Part shown: one piece after another, positions 37,797 through 47,723 of the stretch
Numbering within the stretch: the first letter of the stretch is position 1
How the letters are laid out: the number at the start of each line of letters is the position of its first letter
Assembly: GCF_013349995.1 (NCBI RefSeq)
Contig: NZ_JABVXF010000001.1
Span: forward strand, 372,001 to 436,000
Length of the DNA stretch: 64,000 bases
DNA from: Pseudoalteromonas sp. 0303
Lineage (GTDB): Bacteria > Pseudomonadota > Gammaproteobacteria > Enterobacterales > Alteromonadaceae
Direction of reading: 5' to 3'
The notes under the pieces: generated by a model
Told to the model about the DNA's origin: nothing
What the model saw: the letters and a program-made list of their open reading frames with translations, nothing else
The model's database searches: none
Position numbers and translations under genes: made by a program

Positions 37797-40082
37797 ATGA
37801 ACCAACAGCTATCTGTAAGCAAACGTGACGGCCGTAAAGAGTCACTTGATCTAGATAAGATCCATCGCGTAATCGCTTGGGCCGCAGAAGGTCTAGAGAA
37901 TGTGTCTGTCTCACAAGTTGAATTAAAATCACATATTCAATTTTATGACGGCATTCGTACCGATGACATTCATGAAACAATCATCAAAGCTGCAGCTGAT
38001 CAGATCTCTAAAGATACGCCTGATTACCAATACCTAGCTGCTCGCTTAGCTGTATTCCATTTACGTAAAAAAGCGTACGGTCAATTTGAGCCACCACGCT
38101 TATACGATCACATCACGAAATTAGTTGAAGACAAGCGTTATGATCAACACCTACTTGTTGACTATACCGAGCAAGAAATTGACGAGTTAGATGCTTACAT
38201 AGATCACAACCGTGACTTAAACTTCAGCTACGCTGCTGTAAAGCAACTTGAAGGTAAGTATTTAGTTCAAAACCGTGTTACTGGTGAAATCTACGAAAGT
38301 GCACAGTTTTTATATATCTTAGTGGCTGCAAGCTTATTCTCTGATTATCCAAAAGAGACACGCCTTGATTACATCAAGCGTTTTTATGATGCAGTATCTA
38401 CATTCAAAATTTCATTACCTACACCTATCATGGCTGGTGTACGTACCCCTACACGTCAGTTCAGCTCATGTGTACTTATTGAATGTGGTGATAGCCTAGA
38501 TTCTATTAATGCAACATCGTCTGCGATTGTTAAATACGTTTCGCAACGTGCAGGTATTGGTATTAATGCCGGTCGCATCCGTGCGCTTGGTAGCCCTATT
38601 CGTAACGGCGAAGCATACCACACAGGTTGTATTCCGTTTTATAAGCACTTCCAAACAGCGGTTAAGAGCTGTTCACAAGGTGGTGTTCGTGGCGGCGCAG
38701 CAACGTTGTTCTACCCGCTTTGGCACTTAGAAGTTGAAAACCTACTTGTTCTTAAGAACAACCGTGGTGTTGATGATAACCGTGTACGTCATCTTGACTA
38801 CGGTGTGCAGTTCAACAAATTAATGTATAGCCGTTTAATCAAAGACGATTACATCACATTATTTAGCCCTTCAGATGTACCAGGTCTATACGATGCGTTC
38901 TTTGAAGATCAAGCGAAGTTTGATGAGCTATACATCAAATACGAGCAAGACGAGTCAATTCGTAAAAAACGTATTAAGGCGATTGAGTTATTCTCAATGT
39001 TTGCACAAGAGCGTGCGAGCACAGGTCGTATCTACTTACAAAACGTTGACCACTGTAATACGCACAGCCCGTTCATCTCGACTGTGGCGCCAATTCGTCA
39101 ATCTAACTTATGTTTAGAAATTGCATTACCAACTAAGCCACTTAGCAATGTAATGGACGAAGAAGGTGAAATTGCACTTTGTACGCTGTCGGCGTTTAAC
39201 TTAGGTGCAATTGAATCACTTGACGAATTAGAAGAGCTTGCTGAACTTGCAGTACGTGCCCTTGATAACTTACTTGATTTCCAAGACTACCCTGTTCCTG
39301 CGGCTAAAAACGCGACCATGGGTCGTCGTACGCTAGGTATTGGTGTTATTAACTACGCGTACTACTTAGCGAAAAATGGTAAGCGTTACTCAGATGGCAG
39401 CGCAAATGCCCTAACTCACAAAACATTTGAAGCAATTCAATATTACCTAATGAAAGCATCAAATGAGTTAGCGAAAGAACGTGGTGCGTGTCCTAAATTT
39501 AACGAGACAACGTATTCTCAAGGCATTATGCCAACAGATACTTACAAACGTGACCTAGATCAGTTCTGTGAAGAGCCGCTTCACTTAGATTGGGATTCAT
39601 TACGCGAAAGCATTAAAGAGCACGGTATGCGTAACTCAACGCTATCTGCCCTTATGCCTTCAGAGACATCATCGCAAATCTCTAACGCAACAAATGGTAT
39701 TGAGCCACCACGTGGTCATATCAGCGTTAAAGCAAGTAAAGATGGTATCTTAAAGCAAGTAGTGCCAGATTATGAAAATCTGAAAGATAACTACGAGCTA
39801 CTGTGGGATATTCCTTCAAACGATGGTTATCTACAACTTGTTGGTATTATGCAAAAATTCGTTGACCAAACGATCTCTGCAAACACTAACTATGATCCAT
39901 CTAAGTACGAAGGCGGTAAAGTACCTATGAAGGTGCTATTAAAAGACCTACTGACTGCGTACAAACTTGGTGTTAAAACCCTGTACTATCACAACACACG
40001 TGATGGTGCATCAGACTCTCAAGATGAGTTAACGCCAGAGGTAGAAGATGACGGTTGTGCAGGCGGCGCTTGTAAAATCTAA
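37797..40082 (+). CDS. nrdA: Ribonucleoside-diphosphate reductase class Ia, alpha subunit
   Basis: 761 residues, the same length as E. coli NrdA. An N-terminal ATP-cone (about 5-95) mediates dATP inhibition. Active-site cysteines appear in FSSCVLIECGDS, NLCLEIALPT and ALCTLSAFNLG. The swinging C-terminal Cys pair is DDGCAGGACKI. With NrdB it makes deoxynucleotides. It lies behind a long regulated upstream region (37405-37796, no gene) with NrdR- and DnaA-box-like sites. AAGGAA lies 12 bp before the ATG. Confidence 0.98.
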   Translation: MNQQLSVSKRDGRKESLDLDKIHRVIAWAAEGLENVSVSQVELKSHIQFYDGIRTDDIHETIIKAAADQISKDTPDYQYLAARLAVFHLRKKAYGQFEPPRLYDHITKLVEDKRYDQHLLVDYTEQEIDELDAYIDHNRDLNFSYAAVKQLEGKYLVQNRVTGEIYESAQFLYILVAASLFSDYPKETRLDYIKRFYDAVSTFKISLPTPIMAGVRTPTRQFSSCVLIECGDSLDSINATSSAIVKYVSQRAGIGINAGRIRALGSPIRNGEAYHTGCIPFYKHFQTAVKSCSQGGVRGGAATLFYPLWHLEVENLLVLKNNRGVDDNRVRHLDYGVQFNKLMYSRLIKDDYITLFSPSDVPGLYDAFFEDQAKFDELYIKYEQDESIRKKRIKAIELFSMFAQERASTGRIYLQNVDHCNTHSPFISTVAPIRQSNLCLEIALPTKPLSNVMDEEGEIALCTLSAFNLGAIESLDELEELAELAVRALDNLLDFQDYPVPAAKNATMGRRTLGIGVINYAYYLAKNGKRYSDGSANALTHKTFEAIQYYLMKASNELAKERGACPKFNETTYSQGIMPTDTYKRDLDQFCEEPLHLDWDSLRESIKEHGMRNSTLSALMPSETSSQISNATNGIEPPRGHISVKASKDGILKQVVPDYENLKDNYELLWDIPSNDGYLQLVGIMQKFVDQTISANTNYDPSKYEGGKVPMKVLLKDLLTAYKLGVKTLYYHNTRDGASDSQDELTPEVEDDGCAGGACKI

Positions 40083-40101
40083 TTAAATTAATAATATAAC
40101 A

Positions 40102-40125
40102 AAAGCGGGCTCATTAGCCCGCTTT
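40102..40125 (+). terminator. Intercistronic hairpin between nrdA and nrdB
   Basis: A 10-bp stem (AAAGCGGGCT / AGCCCGCTTT) with a CATT loop but no T run. More likely an mRNA-stabilising or partially terminating hairpin that adjusts the NrdA:NrdB ratio than a full stop. Confidence 0.6.
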
Positions 40126-40152
40126 GTCCTGACTGTTTTTTGAGAAATCACT

Positions 40153-41283
40153 ATGTCATATACAACTTTTAGCCGAAATCATAATAACCAATTACAAGAA
40201 CCGATGTTTTTCGGCCAAACGGTAAACGTGTCACGTTACGACCAACAAAAGTACCCTATCTTCGAAAAGCTAATTGAAAAGCAACTTTCGTTCTTTTGGC
40301 GTCCTGAAGAAGTTGATGTAAGTAAAGACCGTCTTGACTTCCAAGCGTTACCAGAGCACGAAAAGCACATCTTTTTAAGCAACTTAAAATATCAAACGCT
40401 ACTTGATAGTGTGCAAGGTCGTTCACCTAACGTTGCGTTACTACCTATTGTGTCTATTCCTGAGCTAGAAACTTGGATTGAAACATGGGCATTTAGTGAA
40501 ACTATTCACAGCCGTTCATACACACACATTATCCGTAACGTTACGCAATCTCCTGAACTTATCTTTGACGATATCGTAAGCAACGAGAAAATCAGTGAGC
40601 GTGCTGATGCGGTAACTAAGTATTACGATGATTTAATAAACATGATTTCTGTTTACAACCTATATGGTGAAGGTAAACATGTGATCAATGGTGAAGAAGT
40701 TAAAGTCAGCTTATTTGACCTTAAAAAGCAACTTTACCTAGCAATGATGTCGGTTAACATCCTAGAAGCGATTCGTTTCTATGTAAGCTTTGCTTGTTCA
40801 TTTGCTTTCGCTGAGCGTGAATTAATGGAAGGTAATGCAAAAATCATCAAGCTAATCGCCCGTGATGAAGCGTTACACTTATCTGGTACACAGCACATCT
40901 TGAACATTATGCAAGAAGGTAAAGACGACCCAGAAATGGCAATCGTTGCAGCACAATGTCGTGAAGAAGCAATTCAGATGTTTGTTGAAGCAGCCGAACA
41001 AGAAAAAGATTGGGCAGAATACCTGTTCAAAGATGGTTCTATGATTGGTCTTAACAAAGATATCTTATGCCAATACGTTGAATACATCACTAATGCACGC
41101 ATGACTGCAGTAGGCCTACCTGCACAGTTCGAAAGTAAGAGTAACCCTATTCCGTGGATCAACTCTTGGTTAGTATCAGACAACGTTCAAGTTGCTCCAC
41201 AAGAAGCTGAAATCAGCTCTTACCTTGTTGGTCAAATTGACTCACAAGTTGACGCATCTGACTTTGGTGACTTCGACCTGTAA
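40153..41283 (+). CDS. nrdB: Ribonucleoside-diphosphate reductase class Ia, beta subunit
   Basis: 376 residues (E. coli 376). A ferritin-like diiron protein with radical Tyr123 in [11 protein letters not shown] and iron ligands Asp85, Glu116 and His119, plus the later ARDEALH. It supplies the tyrosyl radical to NrdA. Its stop overlaps the yfaE start (TAATG). Confidence 0.98.
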   Translation: MSYTTFSRNHNNQLQEPMFFGQTVNVSRYDQQKYPIFEKLIEKQLSFFWRPEEVDVSKDRLDFQALPEHEKHIFLSNLKYQTLLDSVQGRSPNVALLPIVSIPELETWIETWAFSETIHSRSYTHIIRNVTQSPELIFDDIVSNEKISERADAVTKYYDDLINMISVYNLYGEGKHVINGEEVKVSLFDLKKQLYLAMMSVNILEAIRFYVSFACSFAFAERELMEGNAKIIKLIARDEALHLSGTQHILNIMQEGKDDPEMAIVAAQCREEAIQMFVEAAEQEKDWAEYLFKDGSMIGLNKDILCQYVEYITNARMTAVGLPAQFESKSNPIPWINSWLVSDNVQVAPQEAEISSYLVGQIDSQVDASDFGDFDL

Positions 41284-41555
41284 TGAGCTCAAACACCACT
41301 GCAGAGGTTATCCTTGCAGGAACAGACAGCCAGAATCTTGAATTTGATTCTGGCTGTTCATCTCTCCTTGAATGCCTAGAACAAAACAAAATAGATGTAC
41401 CCTACCAATGCCGTGAAGGTTATTGTGGCGCTTGCCGTGCAAAATTAGTCGAAGGTGATGTGAGCTATAATCAAGAGCCACTTGCTTTTGTTAGAGATGG
41501 CGAAGTATTGCTGTGTTGTAGTAAACCCAATGGGAAAGTAAAAATTGAGCTTTAA
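41283..41555 (+). CDS. yfaE: 2Fe-2S ferredoxin YfaE, diferric-tyrosyl radical cofactor maintenance
   Basis: A 90-residue plant-type ferredoxin with cluster ligands CREGYCGACRAKL and a distal CC pair (LLCCSKP). E. coli YfaE reduces NrdB to rebuild its diferric-tyrosyl cofactor. It overlaps nrdB by one base, and its last four bases overlap the convergent yaeQ remnant. Confidence 0.94.
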   Translation: MSSNTTAEVILAGTDSQNLEFDSGCSSLLECLEQNKIDVPYQCREGYCGACRAKLVEGDVSYNQEPLAFVRDGEVLLCCSKPNGKVKIEL

Positions 41556-42079
41556 TGCCAAATAAGCTCACTGGTTTGGTAGAAATTTTCTTTATCTGAC
41601 ACACTCACCATTTGCTGATCAATCGTAACATCCCATTGTAAGTTTTTAGTTAGATGACCCGCTAATTCCTCAATAAAGCTGTTATCAAACGCAATTAAAT
41701 GACCATTATTGATAAGTTCCAACTGGTGTTCATTTTCTTTAAGCCAATCGTTATTTAAGGTTGTCACGACCTATAGCTCATCAACCCGCTTAGCGATTTT
41801 GTTGAGCTGTAAAATATCAGGTTGGTCAACAGCAAGCCATGTTTGATAATGGTCATCAAGTGCTTTTATTGACACATCTGGTTCTGCATGACTGAACCTT
41901 GCATTCAATATGGCTGTTTCGTTGTGTGAAAATAAGCAATAACTTAAAAGCTTTAGTACAAAGTGTTGATAGCTTTCACGACGGTCACATGCAGTGGTAA
42001 ACACCTCTTTGTGATTACGATGCTCTCTTAAATCAGCAATGGTAAAATTTGCTTTGAATACCCTATTTTTATCAGACAT
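41552..42079 (-). pseudogene. yaeQ: yaeQ split by an in-frame amber codon
   Basis: On the minus strand, codons from ATG 42079 encode a YaeQ-like N-terminal half of 102 residues (start FKANFTIADLREHR, matching YaeQ YKATVNVADLDR). A TAG (41771-41773) ends it. The same frame then continues without shift through a YaeQ-like C-terminal half (TLNNDWLKEN ... TSELIWH) to 41552. The total, about 175 codons, equals normal YaeQ (about 180 residues; nuclease-like fold, function unclear). A single point change from a sense codon explains it. A GTG at 41767 could restart the second half, but no good ribosome-binding site is seen. Divergent from the TonB receptor. Confidence 0.8.
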
Positions 42080-42148
42080 AAGATTTTGCCATCTTGGTGT
42101 AACAGTCTAAGTATAGTGTATGGTGTTAAAATCGCGACTTAAGGTAAA

Positions 42149-42199
42149 GTTATAGTATAACGTTATTGCAGTTAAAAAATTGCAGTGTTATATTATATC
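42149..42199 (+). promoter_or_regulatory. Two Zur-box-like palindromes
   Basis: GTTATAGTATAAC (42149-42161, perfect dyad around a central G) and GTTATATTATATC (42187-42199, one mismatch) match the Zur core GTTATA-N-TATAAC. Centres are 38 bp apart, the second 35 bp before the start codon of a metal-type TonB receptor. This predicts repression when zinc is plentiful. The sites lie between the receptor and divergent yaeQ. Confidence 0.72.
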
Positions 42200-42233
42200 A
42201 CCACAATCAACAACAAACTTAGAAGTAGTAATG

Positions 42234-44645
42234 ATGAAACAAGTTTCAATTCTTTCTAGTGCTGTTGCCGCTGCGCTGTTTTCTCAATCAACAATGGCTG
42301 CTGTGATCACAGGTCAAGTATTAGATAAAAACCAACAACCTATCAGCAATGCTGAAATACATGTACACGGCAAATCACAAAGCGTTGTCACTGACAAACA
42401 AGGTCAGTTTAAAATTGATGTAGACAATAAAGGTCAGCTTCACATCAGTAAAAACAATTTCATCGATAAGCGTGTTGCTATTAATGGCGAAGACCAAAAT
42501 GTTGTGGTTACGCTTACACCAACATCAGTTGAAACTGTTGTTGTTTATGCATCAGCACTTCATAAAAATAGTCTTGAAATGATTTCGCCAGTGAATATTT
42601 TAGCCGGTGATGAGTTAAAAGATAAAGCAAAACCGACATTAGGCGAAACACTAAAAGGTTTACCGGGCGTTAATGCAAGTTACTTTGGCCCAGTTTCATC
42701 AAGCCCTATTATTCGTGGTTTAGATGGTCCGCGTGTAAAGATCACCCAAAATGGCCTTGATAGCAGTGATGCATCACGTATTGGCCCAGACCACGCAACA
42801 TCAAATGACAGTCTAGCAGCAGAGCAAATCGAAGTACTTCGCGGCCCTGCTACCCTGCTTTATGGCTCTGGCGCTATCGGTGGTGTGGTGAACGTTGTTG
42901 ATAACCGTATTCCTACCGATAACATCGAGTCTTTAACCGGTGCTGCACAATACACACACGATACAGTATCAAATACCAACACCTATGCTGCAAAACTTGA
43001 AACCGGTAATGATGGTTTCAACTTCCATTTCGATGGAACAAAGCGCAAAGGTCACGATTATGACACGCCTAACTTTGAGCTTCCTGAGGAACATGAAGAG
43101 CACGAGGAGCATGAAGGTGAAGAACATGAAGAACACGAAACAGCTAACAGCGTAGAAAACACCTTTATCGATAGCCAAACAGTTAACTTCGGTACTAGTT
43201 ACGTGGGCGATCACCTGACGCTAGGTGTGTCATACGGCCGCATCGAAACAGATTACGGTATTCCTGCTCATGAGCATCATCATCATGAAGAGGAAGATCA
43301 TGACGAACATGAAGGTGAAGAAGAGCACGAAGAATCAGTATTTGCACAGCTAGAGCAAGACCGCTGGCAAGGTTACATGAGCTATGCACTTCATGATAAC
43401 TGGATTGAAAATATCTCACTACGCGTTGGCTACACTGACTACAAACACGCTGAAATTGAAGATGGTGCAGTGGGCACAGTGTTTACAAACAAAACAACCG
43501 AAGCACGTGCAACTGTTGAGCACAAGTTAGGCCTTTGGCACGGTATGGCTGGTTATCACTACACTGAGTCTGACTATGATGCAGATGGTGAAGAAGCCTT
43601 TACGCCAGCAAGTGTTACTAAAACAAACGCATTATTCGTTCTTGAAGAGCGCCAGTTTGGTGATGTGACCGTTGAGCTAGGTGCACGCCTTGAAGATTAC
43701 CAAATCGACTCTGCTGTAAGCATGGCTGAGCACCATCATGATCACGATCATGAAGAGGAAGAAGAGCACCATGACGAAGAAGAAGCTGAAATCATTAACT
43801 ATAGTGAAGATTTCACAAATCTAAGCTTATCTGCTGGTGCAATTTGGCAATATCAAGAAGGCCAAAGTGTTGCTTTGAGTGTATCTCGTTCAGAACGTGC
43901 GCCACTGAGTGCTGAATTACTATCAAACGGTATTCATATTGCAACAGGTACTTATGAGCTAGGCCTAGGTTATCATATTGAAGATGGCGAAATTCATTTT
44001 GAGCCAGAAGATATCGAGCAAGAAACTGCAACGAACTTTGACTTAAGTTTCCGCCGCTTTATTGGTGACTTTGGTTACACAGTTAACTTCTTCTATAACG
44101 ACATTGAAAACTATTACTACCAGCAAAATACCGGTTTAGTTTTTGATGAAGAGCATGGCTTAGAATCAGCAGCTGATGCAGATGAAGATGCAATGGCGGT
44201 TTACCAATTCACAAGTAAAGATGCGAAATTATACGGTATTGAATTTGACGTACACTATCAAGTGACGCCAAGTGCGCTAGTTAAAGTGTTTGGTGATTCA
44301 ACAACGGCTAAGCTAAAAGATGATGAAGGTTACTTACCGCGTATTCCGGCTAATAAACTGGGTTCTGAATTACAGTACACAGTGTCTGATTGGAAGTTTA
44401 GCCTAACCGGTACTCATTATTTTGAGCAATCTGACATTACTGCTTACGAGACAAAAACTGACGGTTATACCCTGTTTGATGCATCAGCTAACTACCAACT
44501 TGACTTGGGTCCTGTTGATACACAGCTTTACATTAATGTTGACAACTTAACCGATGAACTTGGTTTCGTACACAGCTCATTCATTAAAGAAAAAGCACCA
44601 CTACCTGGTCGTAACTTCAGCTTGGGTATTCGCGGTTATTTCTAA
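42234..44645 (+). CDS. znuD: ZnuD-like TonB-dependent zinc receptor with His/Glu-rich loops
   Basis: About 803 residues with a signal peptide (SILSSAVAAALF ... TMAAV). A carboxypeptidase-regulatory-like beta domain comes first (about 22-100), then the TonB plug (about 110-220, with IIRGLDGPRVKI and LRGPATLLYGSGAIGGVVNV), then an outer-membrane beta-barrel ending in Phe (GIRGYF). Three surface loops are packed with His, Glu and Asp (at about 43086-43140, 43269-43332 and 43732-43782), as in zinc receptor ZnuD. With the Zur-like sites upstream this is most likely zinc uptake. The start is one of two adjacent ATGs (42231 or 42234). Confidence 0.88.
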   Translation: MKQVSILSSAVAAALFSQSTMAAVITGQVLDKNQQPISNAEIHVHGKSQSVVTDKQGQFKIDVDNKGQLHISKNNFIDKRVAINGEDQNVVVTLTPTSVETVVVYASALHKNSLEMISPVNILAGDELKDKAKPTLGETLKGLPGVNASYFGPVSSSPIIRGLDGPRVKITQNGLDSSDASRIGPDHATSNDSLAAEQIEVLRGPATLLYGSGAIGGVVNVVDNRIPTDNIESLTGAAQYTHDTVSNTNTYAAKLETGNDGFNFHFDGTKRKGHDYDTPNFELPEEHEEHEEHEGEEHEEHETANSVENTFIDSQTVNFGTSYVGDHLTLGVSYGRIETDYGIPAHEHHHHEEEDHDEHEGEEEHEESVFAQLEQDRWQGYMSYALHDNWIENISLRVGYTDYKHAEIEDGAVGTVFTNKTTEARATVEHKLGLWHGMAGYHYTESDYDADGEEAFTPASVTKTNALFVLEERQFGDVTVELGARLEDYQIDSAVSMAEHHHDHDHEEEEEHHDEEEAEIINYSEDFTNLSLSAGAIWQYQEGQSVALSVSRSERAPLSAELLSNGIHIATGTYELGLGYHIEDGEIHFEPEDIEQETATNFDLSFRRFIGDFGYTVNFFYNDIENYYYQQNTGLVFDEEHGLESAADADEDAMAVYQFTSKDAKLYGIEFDVHYQVTPSALVKVFGDSTTAKLKDDEGYLPRIPANKLGSELQYTVSDWKFSLTGTHYFEQSDITAYETKTDGYTLFDASANYQLDLGPVDTQLYINVDNLTDELGFVHSSFIKEKAPLPGRNFSLGIRGYF

Positions 44646-44663
44646 TCCCTTTTAATGGTTATA

Positions 44664-44700
44664 AAAAAACCCTTTCACTTTAAAAGTGAAAGGGTTTTTT
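44664..44700. terminator. Bidirectional terminator between the TonB receptor and glnS
   Basis: A 17-bp perfect stem (AAAAAACCCTTTCACTT and its complement) with a 3-base loop between convergent genes. Confidence 0.92.
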
Positions 44701-44731
44701 ATTAAGCATAGAAACTAAATAAAATTAGCTA

Positions 44732-46399
44732 TTAGCCCTTTTGTTCAATCTTAGCCCATGAATCACGAAGACCCACAGTTTGATTGAATACTAATGTTTC
44801 TGCTTTGCTATCACGACAGAAGTAACCTGTACGCTCAAACTGGAAGCCCTGCTCTGCTTGTGCATTTGCAAGTGACGACTCAACTTTCGCATTTTCAAGA
44901 ACCACAAGTGATTCAGGGTTTAGTGTTGCGTTAAAGTCTTCTGCTGCAGCTGGGTTTGGTACATTAAATAAACGGTCGTATAAACGAACTTCAGCTGTGA
45001 TAGATTCACTTGCTGATACCCAGTGAATAACACCTTTAACCTTACGGCCATCACTTGGGTTTTTACCCAGAGTTTCAGGATCGTAAGAGCAGAAAATAGT
45101 CGTAATTTCGCCGTTTTCGTCTTTTTCAACGCGCTCAGCTTTAATTACATACGCACCACGTAAACGTACTTCTTTATCAAGAACTAAACGCTTAAACTTA
45201 TTGTTTGCTTCTTCACGGAAGTCTTCACGCTCGATATAAAGTTCACGAGTGAAAGGTACGTCACGGCGACCCATCTCTTCTTTATTCGGGTGATTAGCAA
45301 CAGATAAAGTCTCTACTTTATCTGCGTCATAGTTTTCGATAACAACCTTCACAGGATCAAGAACAGCCATTGCACGAGGTGCATGCTCATTTAGGTCTTC
45401 ACGGATACAGGCTTCTAGCATACCCATTTCAACCATGTTCTCTTGTTTAGTGATACCGATACGAGAACAGAACTCACGTACTGATGCAGGTGTATAACCA
45501 CGACGACGTAAACCAGCAATCGTTGGCATACGTGGGTCGTCCCAGCCTTCAACATGTCCATTTACCACTAAGTCGTTTAATTTACGCTTAGACATAATGG
45601 TGTACTCAAGATTTAATCGTGAGAACTCGATTTGTTGCGGATGACACTCAAGGCTGATGTTATCTAATACCCAATCGTATAAGCGACGGTTATCTTGGAA
45701 CTCAAGCGTACATAATGAATGTGTAATACCTTCTAGCGCATCTGAAATACAGTGTGTGAAGTCGTACATTGGGTAAATGCACCACTTGTCACCTGTTTGG
45801 TGGTGATGAGCAAAACGAACACGGTAAATAATCGGATCACGCAGTACCATGAATGAACTTGCCATATCGATTTTAGCACGCAGTACACACTCACCTTCTT
45901 TGAATTCACCATTACGCATTTTTTCAAATAGCGCTAGGTTTTCTTCAACTGGCGTATCACGGTATGGGCTATTTTTACCTGGCTCTTTTAAAGTACCACG
46001 GTATTCACGGGCTTGATCTGGCGATAAGAAACACACATACGCTAGGCCTTTTTCGATAAGCTCAACAGCATAGCCGTATAAGGCATCGAAATAGTTAGAT
46101 GAATACTTAATTTCACCATCCCACTGGAAACCTAACCACTGCACATCTTCTTTAATCGAGTTTACGTAGTTGATGTCTTCTTTTTCTGGATTCGTATCAT
46201 CAAAACGTAAGTTACAAAGACCTTGATAATCTTGGGCGATACCAAAATTTAAACAAATAGACTTTGCATGACCAATGTGTAAAAAACCGTTTGGTTCTGG
46301 TGGAAAACGCGTGTGTGTAGTCGCATGCTTACCGCTTGCTAGATCTTCGTCGATACGCGTTCTAATAAAGTTACTTGGGCGATTCTCAATTTCCGCCAT
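44732..46399 (-). CDS. glnS: Glutamine-tRNA ligase
   Basis: A class I aminoacyl-tRNA synthetase with [16 protein letters not shown] (HIGH) and a class-typical MSKRKL (KMSKS equivalent); the C-terminal anticodon-binding beta-barrels follow. I start at ATG 46399 ([13 protein letters not shown]), giving 555 residues against 554 in E. coli, with AGAGGA 10 bp upstream. An upstream ATG at 46426 would add nine residues and has no ribosome-binding site. It charges tRNA-Gln. Confidence 0.96.
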   Translation of the reverse strand: MAEIENRPSNFIRTRIDEDLASGKHATTHTRFPPEPNGFLHIGHAKSICLNFGIAQDYQGLCNLRFDDTNPEKEDINYVNSIKEDVQWLGFQWDGEIKYSSNYFDALYGYAVELIEKGLAYVCFLSPDQAREYRGTLKEPGKNSPYRDTPVEENLALFEKMRNGEFKEGECVLRAKIDMASSFMVLRDPIIYRVRFAHHHQTGDKWCIYPMYDFTHCISDALEGITHSLCTLEFQDNRRLYDWVLDNISLECHPQQIEFSRLNLEYTIMSKRKLNDLVVNGHVEGWDDPRMPTIAGLRRRGYTPASVREFCSRIGITKQENMVEMGMLEACIREDLNEHAPRAMAVLDPVKVVIENYDADKVETLSVANHPNKEEMGRRDVPFTRELYIEREDFREEANNKFKRLVLDKEVRLRGAYVIKAERVEKDENGEITTIFCSYDPETLGKNPSDGRKVKGVIHWVSASESITAEVRLYDRLFNVPNPAAAEDFNATLNPESLVVLENAKVESSLANAQAEQGFQFERTGYFCRDSKAETLVFNQTVGLRDSWAKIEQKG

Positions 46400-46627
46400 A
46401 GGAGCATAATCCTCTGAATATTGCATGGTGACAAAACTAATGCATTATTACAAAAACAAACCCTAACATACAGTGGTTGCATCATGTTTATTGAAGATAT
46501 TACGTCGATTGTTAAATACATAGTTCACAGACTCGACAAAATCGGTAAAAAAATTGTTCTAACGCAATAAAATGATCATTGACTAGCGATATAGTGCCGT
46601 CAGTTTCACTACCAATAAGGAAAAAAG

Positions 46628-47698
46628 ATGGCTTCGCTCAATCAACATCGAGTCTATATTCCAAGCTCAGCACGTGCAAACCAGTATGTGTTAGTTGAAT
46701 TTAAACCTACTGATGAGTTTTTTGCCCAGTTTACTAATGTGAGCTGTGCTTATAAGCGTCTTGCAAGGGAGTTATTTGCACTATGTGATGAGTATGAATT
46801 ACATAATGTACACCTAATCGCCAACGATAAACTGCCAGTGGTACGTTACCATGATGAGGCATATAGCTTAGAAACCGCTAAGCAAATTTTGTTTTTCTAT
46901 AACCCACAATACCATGAAGCACATAATGTATTTGCTGATGGTGAGCAAAAATGCAAAAAAATTCGTTTATTATTCTTAGCGACAGGTGAAGATATTCGCG
47001 CTCATGCGGCTAGTTTTCATCATAATGTGCAAAGAGTGATCAACTCACTACAAGAAAAACTACTAAGCGGCCAACCACCTCTTAAAATTCGTGACCACCA
47101 ACATCTAACTTATGATTTATTTGCTAAAGCAAAAGGTCACAAAGAAAGCTATGGCTATAAATTACGTAGCTTATATCCACGTTACCAGTCTCGCCAATGT
47201 CATTTACCAAATGAACACAGTGAGATGACATACGCTGGATTTTCGATTCCAGTAACTCGCGCCATTAAAACGCAATTTCAGCATATGTTGAACGAAGAGA
47301 ATTATATGCAGTTTTATCAATATATCTTTGATGCGTTCAAACGAGCATGTGATAAACGCGGATTAACACTCGGCGCTTTTATCGCTAACGGTACCCGCCC
47401 TATTGTTCGTAATAGCAATATTGATAACGCACAAAGTAACAGCGAACTTCAAAAGCTGACCTTTGATTGCAGCTCTGAGCAGGTGCAATTACAACAGTAT
47501 TGGGATGCAGATCAACTTGTAGATTCGCTACATTTTGTGATTGCCGCAGCTGATAAAGACAAGCATGACATTGGTTATGGTAAGTTTATGAATCAAGTGC
47601 AAAGTGCGATAAATGAAGTTACCGACGAGCTGGCATTTAATCCAACTCGCCAAGATTTTCGCGTGCGTTTTTATCAGCACATTAACTATCAATATTAA
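46628..47698 (+). CDS. Uncharacterised DUF3083-like protein
   Basis: A 356-residue cytoplasmic protein (no signal peptide or membrane helix) that I associate with the DUF3083 family of marine gammaproteobacteria; the assignment is from memory. Visible features: an N-terminal region IYIPSSARANQYVLVEF-like, a basic central part (KLRSLYPRYQSRQC), and a C-terminal half with FDAFKRACDKRGL and FIANGTRPIVRN. No catalytic motif is recognisable. AAGGAAAAAAG precedes the ATG. It stands alone between divergent glnS and convergent argA. Confidence 0.75.
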   Translation: MASLNQHRVYIPSSARANQYVLVEFKPTDEFFAQFTNVSCAYKRLARELFALCDEYELHNVHLIANDKLPVVRYHDEAYSLETAKQILFFYNPQYHEAHNVFADGEQKCKKIRLLFLATGEDIRAHAASFHHNVQRVINSLQEKLLSGQPPLKIRDHQHLTYDLFAKAKGHKESYGYKLRSLYPRYQSRQCHLPNEHSEMTYAGFSIPVTRAIKTQFQHMLNEENYMQFYQYIFDAFKRACDKRGLTLGAFIANGTRPIVRNSNIDNAQSNSELQKLTFDCSSEQVQLQQYWDADQLVDSLHFVIAAADKDKHDIGYGKFMNQVQSAINEVTDELAFNPTRQDFRVRFYQHINYQY

Positions 47699-47723
47699 GA
47701 GTATAAGAGGTGATGCGCATGCG

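Noticed and set aside
42969..43419. Minus-strand frames inside the TonB receptor gene
   Set aside because: They are complements of the His/Glu-coding loops and have no start signals; artefacts of skewed codons.
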